The position numbers and the translations under genes are program-made. From Collinsella aerofaciens (GTDB lineage Bacteria; Actinomycetota; Coriobacteriia; Coriobacteriales; Coriobacteriaceae): 64,000 nucleotides of DNA. Shown here one piece after another: positions 34,034-43,854 of this stretch (its first letter is position 1; each line of letters begins with the position of its first letter). The stretch covers positions 1 through 64,000 of the forward strand of contig NZ_JADNDZ010000095.1 of assembly GCF_015552075.1 (NCBI RefSeq). The letters are read 5' to 3'. The notes beneath the pieces were generated by a model. It was not told where the DNA came from. It made no database searches and saw only the letters and a program-made list of their open reading frames with translations.

Positions 34034-34954
34034 ATGCTCAATGCGATGGCGTGGGCGCTTGCCTGTTTTGGCGTTGTCGCTGCCGATATAGCCCTGAGCG
34101 TGGTTCTGTTTTCAGTTCTCGATGCCGTGTCGGTGCTGACGGGTTTCCCGATCGACAACCTCGATATTCAATGGTTCCAGGCTGCCGCTCAGACGGCGTC
34201 ATTTTTGATGGCGCTGCTGTGGTGGCGTTATCTGTGGCCCCGCTCCTTCATGGCACGCCGGCAAGGCGAGCGCCCGCTCGGTGGGGGAGCAAGCGCGGCA
34301 TGGAAGCGCATTGCCTGCGTTGTCGTGATCGGCCTATCCATGCAGGTGGTCATTAGCTACCTATGCGACGGCGTGCTGTCGCTGCTGCCCGAGGTCGCGG
34401 CAGACTATAGCGAGCTCGTCGAGGAAACGGGCATGGGCGATACCAGCCTTCTTGCCGTCCTGACCACGGTGCTCGGCGCTCCGTTTTGCGAGGAACTGCT
34501 GGTGCGCGGCATCATCTTTGAGTTTTCGCTGCGTGCGTTTAATCCACAGTGCCGTTCGCTCTGGAAGCGCCGGCGCCGCGCGAACGCGCAAGACGGCGCC
34601 ATGGTGCCCTGGGCGGCCCCAAGCACGTGGGGTATCGCCGCGGCAATCGTGCTGCAGGCGGCCATCTTTGGCTTTATGCATATGAACTGGGTGCAGGGCT
34701 GCTATGCGGGCGCTGCCGGCCTCATTTTTGGTTGGGTGTTCGTGACCACCGGAAAGCTCCGCTACACGATCCTGCTGCACTTTGCCTTTAATGCCGGGTC
34801 GTATCTCATGGGGCTGCTGTGGTTTGTGAACACGCCGTTCGACGTGGCAATTACGGTCGCGATCGCCGGCGTGATCCTGGTGGAGGCAATGCGCTCGCTG
34901 CGCCAAGCGTGCCAGCAGAGCGCTGTGAGCACATCTACCGCATTCCCGCACTAA
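34034..34954 (+). CDS. CPBP-family (CAAX-like) intramembrane metalloprotease
   Basis: The 306-residue membrane protein has about eight hydrophobic segments and the CPBP/Abi catalytic motifs: EELLVRG (the EExxxR type) near 155-161, FxxxH in FGFMHMN near 215, and HFAFN near 250. Bacterial members are linked to bacteriocin self-immunity, protein processing or stress response; the substrate is unknown. The ATG at 34034 has TGAGGAGG upstream; an in-frame GTG at 34010 would start inside the palindrome. Its stop codon overlaps the stop of convergent ygiQ by four bases. Confidence 0.88.
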   Translation: MLNAMAWALACFGVVAADIALSVVLFSVLDAVSVLTGFPIDNLDIQWFQAAAQTASFLMALLWWRYLWPRSFMARRQGERPLGGGASAAWKRIACVVVIGLSMQVVISYLCDGVLSLLPEVAADYSELVEETGMGDTSLLAVLTTVLGAPFCEELLVRGIIFEFSLRAFNPQCRSLWKRRRRANAQDGAMVPWAAPSTWGIAAAIVLQAAIFGFMHMNWVQGCYAGAAGLIFGWVFVTTGKLRYTILLHFAFNAGSYLMGLLWFVNTPFDVAITVAIAGVILVEAMRSLRQACQQSAVSTSTAFPH

Positions 34955-37092
34955 TTGCGGCGTCCGCCTCCGTTGGCACCCTGACGCCCCTGAGCTGCAC
35001 GGTTGCGCCCGGCAGTGTTCTGCGCGCGCGACATGCCGCTGTGCCCCTTGCTGCCCTTAGGCCCCTTGCCAGCGGCGCCACCGTGGGCCTTGCCGCCCTT
35101 CTTGCCTGCGCCATGCCCACCGCCAGCAGACGTCTCGCCCGGGCGCGGCGGCACGGGACGGATCAGGCAATGCTTGGTGTAGCCGATCAGGTCGCGACGG
35201 CCAGCCTTTTCCAGCGCCTCGCGTACCAGCTTGTAGTTCTCGGGCTTGCGATACTGGATGAGCGCGCGCTGCATGGCCTTCTCGTGCGGGTCGCGCGCCA
35301 CATAGATCGGTTTCATGGTGCGCGGGTCCACGCCGGTGTAGTACATGCACGTCGACATGGTGGACGGTGTGGGGTAGAAGTCCTGCACCTGCTCGGGCAT
35401 GTAACCCATGTCGCGCACGGCTTCGGCAAGGTCCACGGCTTCCTTCATCGTTGAGCCGGGGTGGCTCGAGATCAGATACGGCACCACGTACTGCTTGAGT
35501 CCGTATTCGCGATTCAAGCGTTCAAATTTACGGCAGAATGCGTCGTAGACAGCTCGGCTCGGCTTGCCCATCACGGACAGTACCGCGTCGCTCACGTGCT
35601 CGGGCGCTACGCGCAGCTGGCCCGAGACATGGTGTTCCAGCAGCTCGCGCAAAAACTCGTCCGAGGCATCGGCCATGGTGTAGTCAAAGCGGATGCCGCT
35701 GCGGACGAAGACCTTCTTGACGCCCGGCAGCTGGCGCAGGTCGCGCAGCAGCTGCGTGTAGCCGGTCTCGTCGACCACCATGTTCTTGCACACGCTCGGC
35801 CACAGGCAGCGCTTGTTCTTGCACACGCCGTGCTTGAGCTGCTTGTCGCAGGCGGGGCGGCTAAAGTTGGCCGTCGGTCCGCCCACGTCGTTGATATAGC
35901 CCTTAAACTCGGGATCGCGCGTGAGCAGCTCGGCCTCGCGCATGATCGAGTCGTGGCTGCGCATCTGCAACACGCGGCCCTGGTGGAAGGTGAGGGCGCA
36001 AAACGAGCACTCACCAAAACAGCCGCGGTTGGAGCTTATGGAAAACTTGATCTCAGCAAAGGCCGGCACGCCGCCCGCCGCGTCGTAATCGGGATGCCAG
36101 TCGCGTGCGTAGGGGAGTTCGGCCACCTCGTCCATCTCATCGGTAGTGAGCGTCGCCGACGGCGGGTTTTGCACCACATAGACGCTGTTGGGGTAGGGCT
36201 CTACCAGGCGATGCCCGGTGATGGGGTCCATATTCTGTTGCTGCACGTTAAAGCTGCGCGCGTAGTTGAGCTTGTCGGCGGTAAGGTCGTCCCAGCTGGG
36301 CAGCAGATCGTAGTCGTAGACCTCGTCGAGCGAGCCTGTGCGGTAGACGGTGCCGTTGATATAGGTGATCTGATCGACGGGCAGTCCCGCGTCGAGCGCG
36401 TCGGCGATCTCGACGATCGCGTGCTCGCCCATGCCGTAGATGAGGATGTCGGCGCCCGAGTCGAGCAGTACCGAGCGCTTGAGCTTGTCCTGCCAGTAGT
36501 CGTAGTGGGCCAGGCGGCGCAGGCTCGCCTCGATGCCGCCGATGATGATGGGGGCGTCCTTGAACGTCTGGCGGATGAGGTTGCCGTAGACCGTGACAGC
36601 TCGGTTGGGACGGTGCCCCTCCTCGCCGCCGGGCGTGTAGGCGTCGGTGTGGCGGCGGTGCTTGGTCACCGAATAGTGGTTGACCATGGAGTCCATGTTG
36701 CCGGCACTGACGAGAAAGCCCAGGCGCGGCTCGCCGAGCACGGTGATGCTGGCGGGGTCGGTCCAATCGGGCTGGCAGATGATGCCCACCTTGTAGCCGT
36801 GTGCGTCGAGTACGCGGCTGACGATGGCCATACCAAAGCTGGGATGGTCCACGTAGGCGTCGCCGCAGATGTAGACAAAGTCGCACTGGTCCCAGCCGCG
36901 CGCATCCATGTCGGCGCGGCTGACGGGGAGGAACTTATCGCGGCCCGGTCGCCAGGGGCGGGCGGGCGTCGCTTGGGAATGCTTGGTGCGGGCGACCGTG
37001 GCCTGCGCCTTACCGCCACGCTTTTGCTGCTGGCCCTGTTTGCCCTGTTGACTGCGCTGGTTGTTCTGAGCGTGCTGAGGCTTTTTTGCCAC
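34951..37092 (-). CDS. YgiQ-family radical SAM protein
   Basis: The 713-residue protein matches the UPF0313/YgiQ family by its N-terminal segment (FLPVSRADMDARGWDQCDFVYI, two parts) and its radical SAM cluster CFGECSFC (near 330), where three cysteines bind a [4Fe-4S] cluster that cleaves S-adenosylmethionine. Conserved blocks NDVGGPTANF and SGIRFDY also fit. The substrate of the family is unknown. The ~60-residue C-terminal tail is rich in Lys, Gly and Arg and the N terminus is Gln/Lys-rich, probably RNA- or DNA-interacting or disordered. The GTG at 37092 is chosen because GGAGGG lies four bases upstream. Confidence 0.93.
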   Translation of the reverse strand: MAKKPQHAQNNQRSQQGKQGQQQKRGGKAQATVARTKHSQATPARPWRPGRDKFLPVSRADMDARGWDQCDFVYICGDAYVDHPSFGMAIVSRVLDAHGYKVGIICQPDWTDPASITVLGEPRLGFLVSAGNMDSMVNHYSVTKHRRHTDAYTPGGEEGHRPNRAVTVYGNLIRQTFKDAPIIIGGIEASLRRLAHYDYWQDKLKRSVLLDSGADILIYGMGEHAIVEIADALDAGLPVDQITYINGTVYRTGSLDEVYDYDLLPSWDDLTADKLNYARSFNVQQQNMDPITGHRLVEPYPNSVYVVQNPPSATLTTDEMDEVAELPYARDWHPDYDAAGGVPAFAEIKFSISSNRGCFGECSFCALTFHQGRVLQMRSHDSIMREAELLTRDPEFKGYINDVGGPTANFSRPACDKQLKHGVCKNKRCLWPSVCKNMVVDETGYTQLLRDLRQLPGVKKVFVRSGIRFDYTMADASDEFLRELLEHHVSGQLRVAPEHVSDAVLSVMGKPSRAVYDAFCRKFERLNREYGLKQYVVPYLISSHPGSTMKEAVDLAEAVRDMGYMPEQVQDFYPTPSTMSTCMYYTGVDPRTMKPIYVARDPHEKAMQRALIQYRKPENYKLVREALEKAGRRDLIGYTKHCLIRPVPPRPGETSAGGGHGAGKKGGKAHGGAAGKGPKGSKGHSGMSRAQNTAGRNRAAQGRQGANGGGRRN

Positions 37093-37345
37093 GATCCCTC
37101 CCGGTGTTTGTATGCTGCACGTAATTGTAACCAGTCTTTTTGGGACGGGGCTAAAAAGACTGGTGGAGTACATGAGCTGGCGGATCGGCGCGTCGATGCG
37201 GGTGTTGTTTGTTTCCAGACTGTGTATCTGCGCGTTGGAGAACCCGTCTCGCGCGCACGCCATGTTGTCAATGGGTTACAGTATGAACGGCGGCTATGTT
37301 TCCGCCAACGCACGAGAGAGTCGTCAACAAGGAGGATGCACGACG

Positions 37346-38062
37346 ATGCAGCGTGCCAAACAGATATCGGAGTCTATTGAGCTGGGCATCATCTTGGCGC
37401 TCGCCGGTGGCTTTATGGACGTGTATTCGTACATTGGGCGCGACCATGTTTTCGCCAACGCGCAGACAGGCAACATCCTGCTCGTGGGCGTGAGCATCTC
37501 GGAGGGCAACTGGGCGCTGGCGGGACGCTATTTCTTCCCCGTGGTGTCGTTTGCCGTGGGCATTATGCTTGCCGACTTGGTGCACGAGCGGTTTGGCAGC
37601 GTGATTCACTGGCGCCAGGTGACGGTGTTTTTTGAAGCCGTTATCTTGCTGGGCGTGAGCTTTATCCCCGGCGGCAATTTCAACCTGCTCGCCAACTGCC
37701 TCACCTCGTTTGCCTGCGGCATGCAAGTTGAGAGCTTCCGCAAGATCCACGGTCACGGCATCGCTACGACCATGTGTATCGGCAACTTGCGCAACGCGCT
37801 GCAAAACGTGGACGATTACATCATCACCCACAGGCGCGGCTTTTTGGAAAACGGCCTGCTGTACTTTGGCGTGATCTTTACCTTTGTGTTTGGCGCCGTG
37901 TTGGGCAACTGGTGCATTGAGCGCATGGGCCTGCACGCCATCGTCGTGGCGAGCTTGCTGCTGTTTGTCGCGTTTGCCATCATGTTCATCGACCGCGAGC
38001 GCGACTTGCGCTTACGCTGGAAGGTTGCGGCCGAGGCTTGGAAAGAGGGCTGCCGAAAGTAA
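37346..38062 (+). CDS. DUF1275 (YoaK-like) membrane protein
   Basis: The 238-residue protein has about six hydrophobic segments and the family's N-terminal pattern ALAGGFMDVYSYIGRDHVFA followed by NAQTGNILLVG. DUF1275/YoaK proteins are membrane proteins of unknown function. AAGGAGG lies ten bases before the ATG at 37346. It stands alone; the nearest downstream gene is fucO with its own control region. Confidence 0.88.
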   Translation: MQRAKQISESIELGIILALAGGFMDVYSYIGRDHVFANAQTGNILLVGVSISEGNWALAGRYFFPVVSFAVGIMLADLVHERFGSVIHWRQVTVFFEAVILLGVSFIPGGNFNLLANCLTSFACGMQVESFRKIHGHGIATTMCIGNLRNALQNVDDYIITHRRGFLENGLLYFGVIFTFVFGAVLGNWCIERMGLHAIVVASLLLFVAFAIMFIDRERDLRLRWKVAAEAWKEGCRK

Positions 38063-38111
38063 CCGAATGCGGCAAAGGGGCTGTCCCGTTGCCGCAATAT
38101 TTTTCATCATC

Positions 38112-38129
38112 TGTTGAAACGCTTTAACA
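38112..38129. promoter_or_regulatory. LacI-family type operator upstream of fucO
   Basis: TGTTGAAACGCTTTAACA is a near-perfect dyad with the central CG typical of LacI/GalR-family operators; 14 of 18 positions are symmetric. It lies ~97 bp before the fucO start in an AT-rich patch. The matching repressor is not in this window. Confidence 0.55.
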
Positions 38130-38226
38130 ATTATGACGTTCTCACGCGTTTTTCGTTTCATAAGCGTTAGGATGGGACTCATAGCGTGGGGCGTATGGGT
38201 GCCCCGCACACGATGGGAGGCTATCA

Positions 38227-39393
38227 ATGGCTAATCGTTTCGTTCTCAACACCATTTCTTATCATGGTTCCGGCGCCATCAAGGAGATTCCCGGCGAGCT
38301 CCAGCGTCGCGGCTACAAGAAGATCTTCGTCTGCTCCGACCCCGATCTGGTCAAGTTCGGCGTTACCGCTAAGGTGACCGACGAGCTCGACGCCGCCGGC
38401 ATCGCTTGGAGCCTCTACTCCGAGATCAAGCCCAACCCCACTATCCAGAACGTCAAGGACGGCGTCGAGGCCTTCAAGGCCGCCGAGGCTGACGCTATCG
38501 TGACCATCGGTGGCGGCTCCTCCATGGACACCGCTAAGGCCATCGGCATCATCATCAACAACCCCGAGTTCGCTGATGTCCGCAGCCTCGAGGGCGTTGC
38601 TCCCACCAAGAACCACGCCGTGTTCACCATCGCCGTGCCGACGACCGCCGGTACCGCTGCCGAGGTGACCATCAACTACGTCATCACCGACCCCGAGAAG
38701 GTCCGCAAGTTCGTGTGCGTCGACACCAACGACGCCCCCGAGGTCGCCGTCGTCGACCCCGACATGATGGCTTCCATGCCCGCCGGCCTGACCGCTTCCA
38801 CCGGTATGGACGCTCTGACCCACGCCATCGAGGGTTACACCACCAAGGGCGCCTGGGAGCTTTCCGACATGTTCCACTTTGAGGCTATCAAGCTGATCAG
38901 CGAGAACCTGCGCGACTCCGTTGCCGAGGCCAAGTCCGGCCAGCCCGGCTCCGGCCGCGAGGGCATGGCTCTTGGTCAGTATGTCGCTGGCATGGGCTTC
39001 TCCAATGTCGGCCTGGGCATCGATCACGCCATGGCTCACACCCTGTCTGCTCACTACGACACCCCGCACGGCGTCGCTTGCGCCATGCTGCTGCCGATCG
39101 CCATGGAGTTCAACAAGCCGGTTTGCGCCGAGCGCCTGGCCAAGGTTGCCGTCGCCATGGGCGTTGACACCACGGGCATGAGCACCGACGAGGCCGCCGA
39201 TGCCGCCATCGCCGCCGTCAAGCAGCTCTCTGCCGACGTGAACATCCCGCACGTCTGCGAGGCCATGAAGGCTGACGAGATCGAGGTCCTGGCCAAGGAC
39301 GCCATGGCTGACGCCTGCTTCCCGGGCAACCCGCGCGAGGCGACGCTCGACGACGTCATCGAGCTCTTCAAGAAGATCTGCCCGGCTGCCTAA
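38227..39393 (+). CDS. fucO: Lactaldehyde reductase / 1,2-propanediol oxidoreductase
   Basis: FucO reduces lactaldehyde, made from fucose or rhamnose, to 1,2-propanediol with NADH, regenerating NAD+ in fermentation. The 388-residue protein is clearly close to Escherichia coli FucO across its length (for example NNPEFADVRSLEG, TTAGTAAEVTINYVITD). The iron ligands fit Asp195, His199, His267 and His281; the dinucleotide loop is GGGSSMDTAK. Related iron alcohol dehydrogenases have wider substrates, so the exact alcohol is inferred. Codons are strongly biased to preferred C-ending forms, unlike many neighbours, which suggests high expression. The ATG at 38227 follows GGGAGG. A LacI-type operator lies upstream and a strong nested terminator downstream. 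Confidence 0.93.
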   Translation: MANRFVLNTISYHGSGAIKEIPGELQRRGYKKIFVCSDPDLVKFGVTAKVTDELDAAGIAWSLYSEIKPNPTIQNVKDGVEAFKAAEADAIVTIGGGSSMDTAKAIGIIINNPEFADVRSLEGVAPTKNHAVFTIAVPTTAGTAAEVTINYVITDPEKVRKFVCVDTNDAPEVAVVDPDMMASMPAGLTASTGMDALTHAIEGYTTKGAWELSDMFHFEAIKLISENLRDSVAEAKSGQPGSGREGMALGQYVAGMGFSNVGLGIDHAMAHTLSAHYDTPHGVACAMLLPIAMEFNKPVCAERLAKVAVAMGVDTTGMSTDEAADAAIAAVKQLSADVNIPHVCEAMKADEIEVLAKDAMADACFPGNPREATLDDVIELFKKICPAA

Positions 39394-39400
39394 CTTGGTT

Positions 39401-39532
39401 CGGCGGGCCCCTGCCCGTTAGCCCCACAATCGTCCTCGGACATGTCGGAAGCCCCCGCTGCGCACTTCGTGCGGCGGGGGCTTCCTCCGTCCTGCGGAAA
39501 GATTGTGGGGCTAACGGGCAGGGGGCCCGCCG
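39401..39532. repeat. Large inverted repeat enclosing the fucO terminator
   Basis: The 31-bp arm at 39401-39431 (starting CGGCGGGCCCCTGCCC) and its complement at 39501-39532 differ only by one extra G. They enclose the terminator hairpin, so the 132-bp region could extrude as a long cruciform or fold as one RNA stem. Confidence 0.88.
39447..39485 (+). terminator. Terminator-like hairpin after fucO
   Basis: GGAAGCCCCCGC pairs with GCGGGGGCTTCC, with an inner GCAC/GTGC extension around TTC. The T-run is weak (CTTCCTCC) but the stem is very stable. Confidence 0.7.
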
Positions 39533-39651
39533 GCTCGTTATCGTGGCGGGCGCAGTTCTGAAGAACTCAATGGGTCATCTCGCTAGGTAAAAAGATGGTT
39601 CGCGGTGGTATCGTTGCTGTGGGTTTAATTCGATATGAAAGGGTGACTTTG

Positions 39652-40680
39652 GTGTCCAAGATGGATTCTACGCTCTCCTATATTACTGACCAGTTGAAGG
39701 CGCTGACTTCTATTGCCTCCCCTACAGGCTATACCCGTGCGGCGACTGATTATCTGATGGAGACGTTGCGCGATATGGGCTTTGGGCCCGAGCGCTCCAA
39801 TAAGGGCAATGTGCTCGTTGAGCTTGGCGGCGAGGGCGAGCCGCTTGTATTGGCGAGCCATGTCGATACCCTGGGCGCCATGGTACGCTCCATTAAGGAC
39901 AATGGTCGCCTGCGCCCCACGACGCTCGGCGGGCACCAGTGGTCTACGGCCGATGGCGAGAACTGCACCGTTTACACGCGCGATGGCAATGTCTACACGG
40001 GCGTGGTCCTCAATACCGAGCCTTCGGCGCATGTGGCCGATGAGCCGGTCAAGACCATCGAGAAGAACATGGAAATCCTGCTCGACGAGAACGTTGACAG
40101 CAAGGACGATGTGCTCGAGCTGGGTATTCAGACCGGCGACATCATCGCTATGGATCCGCGTACCACGGTGACGGAGAGCGGCTACATCAAGAGCCGCTTC
40201 CTGGATGACAAGCTGTCGGCGTCGATTCTGCTGGGCCTGGCCCGCGCCGTTGCTGGCGGCGAGGTGACGCTTTCGCGCAAGGTGTCGCTGCTCTTTACCG
40301 TGTACGAGGAGGTTGGCCACGGCGGTGCCTTTGTGCCGGCCGACACGCGCGAGATGATCAGCGTTGACATGGGCTGCGTGGGCGACGACTTGGGCTGCAC
40401 CGAGCGCATGGTGTCGATTTGCGCCAAGGATTCGGGCGGCCCCTACAACTACGATCTGGTGACCACACTGTCCAATATTGCGCGCGAGCTGGAGCTCGAT
40501 TACGCCATCGACGTGTACCCGCATTACGGTTCCGACGTCGAGGCCACGCTTTCGGCCGGCTATGACATTCGCCATGGCCTGATCGGCCCAGGCGTGTATG
40601 CGAGCCACAACTACGAGCGCAGCCACATCGACGGTGTGCGCAACACCTACGAGCTGGTTCGCGCCTACGTCCAGCGCTAA
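39652..40680 (+). CDS. M42-family metallopeptidase (glutamyl aminopeptidase type)
   Basis: The 342-residue protein has the M42 landmarks: the metal-binding ASHVDTLGAMV (His and Asp, near 68-78), LDDKLSA with the bridging Asp, the catalytic VYEEVGHGG (Glu pair, near 216-224) and a C-terminal His in GVYASHNYERSH. M42 enzymes form dodecameric shells and trim peptides in the cytoplasm. The start is uncertain: GTG 39652 has GAAAGGG upstream, and ATG 39661 is the alternative. A GC-rich hairpin follows the stop and then a family B palindrome. Confidence 0.88.
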   Translation: MSKMDSTLSYITDQLKALTSIASPTGYTRAATDYLMETLRDMGFGPERSNKGNVLVELGGEGEPLVLASHVDTLGAMVRSIKDNGRLRPTTLGGHQWSTADGENCTVYTRDGNVYTGVVLNTEPSAHVADEPVKTIEKNMEILLDENVDSKDDVLELGIQTGDIIAMDPRTTVTESGYIKSRFLDDKLSASILLGLARAVAGGEVTLSRKVSLLFTVYEEVGHGGAFVPADTREMISVDMGCVGDDLGCTERMVSICAKDSGGPYNYDLVTTLSNIARELELDYAIDVYPHYGSDVEATLSAGYDIRHGLIGPGVYASHNYERSHIDGVRNTYELVRAYVQR

Positions 40681-40687
40681 CGATGTA

Positions 40688-40723
40688 GCGGCCTCGGCTG
40701 ACACAGCAGTGCCGACCGAGGCC
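40688..40723 (+). terminator. Hairpin after M42 peptidase
   Basis: CGGCCTCGG pairs with CCGAGGCCG around a ~17-base loop. There is no strong T-run, so termination is likely but not certain. Confidence 0.5.
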
Positions 40724-40731
40724 GTCCTCTC

Positions 40732-40802
40732 TAAGTTGCGGTGAAATAGGGACTGTTTAGCGGCCTGAAACGCTTAAACAGTCCCTATTTCACCGCAACT
40801 TA
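40732..40802. repeat. Palindromic repeat family B, copy 2 (perfect arms)
   Basis: The arms TAAGTTGCGGTGAAATAGGG and the matching CCCTATTTCACCGCAACTTA extend to ACTGTTTA/TAAACAGT without mismatch. It lies between the ends of convergent M42 and mnmA genes. Confidence 0.92.
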
Positions 40803-40816
40803 TGAAGGGGATGGGA

Positions 40817-41917
40817 CTACTTGATAGCTGCCGTAACGGTGCCGCCGCCCAGGACGATGTCGCCGCGGTAGATAACGACTGCTTGGCCGGGGGCGATGGC
40901 TCGCTGCGGCTCGTCAAAAGTCAGCAGCATTTGTCCGTCTTCGCCGCGCGTAAGGGTCGCTGCCTGGTCTTTCTGACGGTAGCGGTACTTGGCACCTACG
41001 CGAATGCCGCCGGCGTCGAGCTCCGCCTCCATGCGCTCTGCCGGCGCGCTCCAGATCCACTCATCGGCCGTGAGAGCAGCGGCGGTCAGGTCCTCGGCCT
41101 CGCCCAGATGCACGGTGTTGTTGGCGGCGTCGACGCCCGTCACATACACGGGGTGCGCCATCGCGACGCCCAGGCCCTTGCGCTGGCCGATGGTATAGCG
41201 CAGCGCGCCATTGTGGCGCCCGACCACGCTGCCGTCGCGCCATACGATGTCGCCCGGTGCAGCGGCATGTCCGCAGCGGCGCTCGATATAGCCCGCGTAG
41301 TCACCGTCTGGAATAAAGCAGATATCCTCGCTTTCGGCCTTCTTGGCGTTGATGAAGCCCTGCTCGGCGGCAATGCGGCGCACGTCGTGCTCCTTGTCCA
41401 GGCCTGCCAGCGGAAAGATTGTGCGTGCCAGGCGCTCTTGCGTGAGCGAATACAAAAAGTAACTCTGGTCCTTTTTGGGGTCCTCGCCGCGGTGTAGCTG
41501 CCAGGTTCCGTCGGACGCCTGACTCGTTTTGGCGTAGTGGCCTGTGGCGATGTAGTCGCAGCCCATATCGAGTGCCGCATCGAGCAGCGCGCCAAACTTA
41601 ATATGGCGGTTGCAGATGATGCACGGATTGGGCGTCAGCCCCTCCTGATAGGCGGTCACGAAGCGCTCGATAACATTGCGGTCGAAGGTCTGCTGCAGGT
41701 CGAGCACATGGTGGGGTATCCCTAGGCGCTCGGCGACGGCCTTTGCATCGGCGATGTCGCGGTCGACCTTACTCATGCCCGTGGCGGAGTCGGGTGCGGG
41801 ACAGGTGAGGCGCATGGTGGCGCCAACGCATTCGTAGCCCTGGCTTTTGAGCAGGTACGCGGTCACGCTGGAATCGACGCCGCCGCTCATGGCGACGAGC
41901 ACGCGCTTGTTGTGCAT
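40817..41917 (-). CDS. mnmA: tRNA-specific 2-thiouridylase MnmA
   Basis: MnmA thiolates U34 of tRNA Lys, Glu and Gln, using ATP and a persulfide donor. The 366-residue protein has the PP-loop AMSGGVDSS (residues 9-17), the first catalytic Cys in NPCIICNRHIKFG (near 102), the second in SEDICFIPDG (near 200) and the C-terminal beta-barrel domains. Length is normal. AAGGAG precedes the ATG at 41917. It lies downstream of cysK, which makes cysteine, the sulfur source, but a terminator separates them. Confidence 0.96.
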   Translation of the reverse strand: MHNKRVLVAMSGGVDSSVTAYLLKSQGYECVGATMRLTCPAPDSATGMSKVDRDIADAKAVAERLGIPHHVLDLQQTFDRNVIERFVTAYQEGLTPNPCIICNRHIKFGALLDAALDMGCDYIATGHYAKTSQASDGTWQLHRGEDPKKDQSYFLYSLTQERLARTIFPLAGLDKEHDVRRIAAEQGFINAKKAESEDICFIPDGDYAGYIERRCGHAAAPGDIVWRDGSVVGRHNGALRYTIGQRKGLGVAMAHPVYVTGVDAANNTVHLGEAEDLTAAALTADEWIWSAPAERMEAELDAGGIRVGAKYRYRQKDQAATLTRGEDGQMLLTFDEPQRAIAPGQAVVIYRGDIVLGGGTVTAAIK

Positions 41918-41946
41918 GGGGAGGTTCTCCTTGGTGGCATGTGGCC

Positions 41947-41985
41947 AAAAAAGAAAAGCGGCGCGGGAGGCTGGTTCCGCGCCGC
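41947..41985 (-). terminator. Intrinsic terminator after cysK
   Basis: On the minus strand GCGGCGCGG pairs with CGCGCCGC around an 11-base loop, followed by TTTTCTTTTTT. Confidence 0.9.
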
Positions 41986-42097
41986 AGACATTGTAGCAAG
42001 TTCGGGCGTCTCGTGGGACACCCTGATTGGATGGGCTCAGGCTGCCGGGAGAGAGGAGACCGGCTCGTCCCTGAGCTCAACCTATGGGCGACAGACC

Positions 42098-43036
<939 letters not shown>

Positions 43037-43111
43037 GGTGAACCTCCAAAGTGTTCAAATGACTGGATACCGTGTGGTTTTACGGTGTGTGTAGCAGCGA
43101 AACCCACAAAC

Positions 43112-43141
43112 CGTATAGGTTGTTCGTTTTGCTGTTGGCAA
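43112..43141 (-). promoter_or_regulatory. cysK promoter
   Basis: On the minus strand TTGCCA (43141-43136) and TATACG (43117-43112) are 18 bp apart, about 75 bp before the cysK start. The long AT-rich segment between cysK and the Rrf2 gene can hold divergent promoters and a shared operator. Confidence 0.55.
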
Positions 43142-43289
43142 GCATAGTAGACACTAAAGCCTAGTAACGCAATAGGAAATAGAAGATTATTACGAGTCGA
43201 TTAACCATCTTGACGGGAATGGGTATTTTCAAAACCAATTTTTCGGCTAGAATTTCTACGGACTAAATGACCGAAAGGCAGCACTATAC

Positions 43290-43718
43290 ATGTTGGTTTC
43301 CACTAAGGGCAGATATGCCCTGCGCGTTATGGTTGATCTGGCCGAGCACCAGGCGGCAGGCCGCATTCCCCTCAAAGAGATCGCCGCGCGTCAGGGGATT
43401 TCGGAGAAATATCTGGAGAACATTTTGGCCACGCTCGTGCGTGCCAATATGCTCTCGGGCATGCGCGGCAAGGGCGGCGGCTATGTGCTCACGCGCCCGC
43501 CCGAGCAGTACACGGTGGGCGAGATTTTGCGCCTGACCGAGGGCAGCCTGGCGCCGGTCGCATGCCTAGACGGCGACTGCAAGGGCTGCTCGCGTTCGGA
43601 CGAGTGCCCCACGCTCGACGTGTGGAAGAACCTGGACAAGCTCATTAACGACTACCTCGACGGCGTGACGCTCGATGCGCTCGTAGCCCCCAACGAGGGC
43701 TACGACTACGTCATCTAG
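43290..43718 (+). CDS. Rrf2-family transcriptional regulator (IscR/CymR-like)
   Basis: The 142-residue protein has the Rrf2 winged-helix N terminus (STKGRYALRVMVDLAEH; recognition helix near 37-52) and a cysteine-rich loop with Cys92, 97, 100 and 106. IscR and other Rrf2 proteins use three cysteines in this loop to bind a [2Fe-2S] cluster; CymR lacks them and senses O-acetylserine through CysK. The cysteines favour Fe-S sensing, while the neighbour cysK favours a cysteine-regulon role. The ATG at 43290 has a weak GAAAGG site. A TAGAAT box at 43248-43253 may be its -10. Confidence 0.9.
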   Translation: MLVSTKGRYALRVMVDLAEHQAAGRIPLKEIAARQGISEKYLENILATLVRANMLSGMRGKGGGYVLTRPPEQYTVGEILRLTEGSLAPVACLDGDCKGCSRSDECPTLDVWKNLDKLINDYLDGVTLDALVAPNEGYDYVI

Positions 43719-43786
43719 CCCCACCTGTCATTTGGGGACGGGGCAGAAATGCTGGATTTTCTTGCCCTCTGAGGCTCGACAAATGA

Positions 43787-43822
43787 TAAGGCCGCCCATC
43801 GTTGCGATGGACGGCCTTCTTT
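43787..43822. terminator. Bidirectional terminator
   Basis: AAGGCCG-CCCATCG pairs with CGATGG-CGGCCTT around a TTG loop, with T-rich sequence on the right and A-rich on the left. It separates the Rrf2 gene from the convergent membrane protein gene. Confidence 0.82.
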
Positions 43823-43854
43823 AGGTGTGTTGTGGCGGTCCGAATCCGGTCGCT

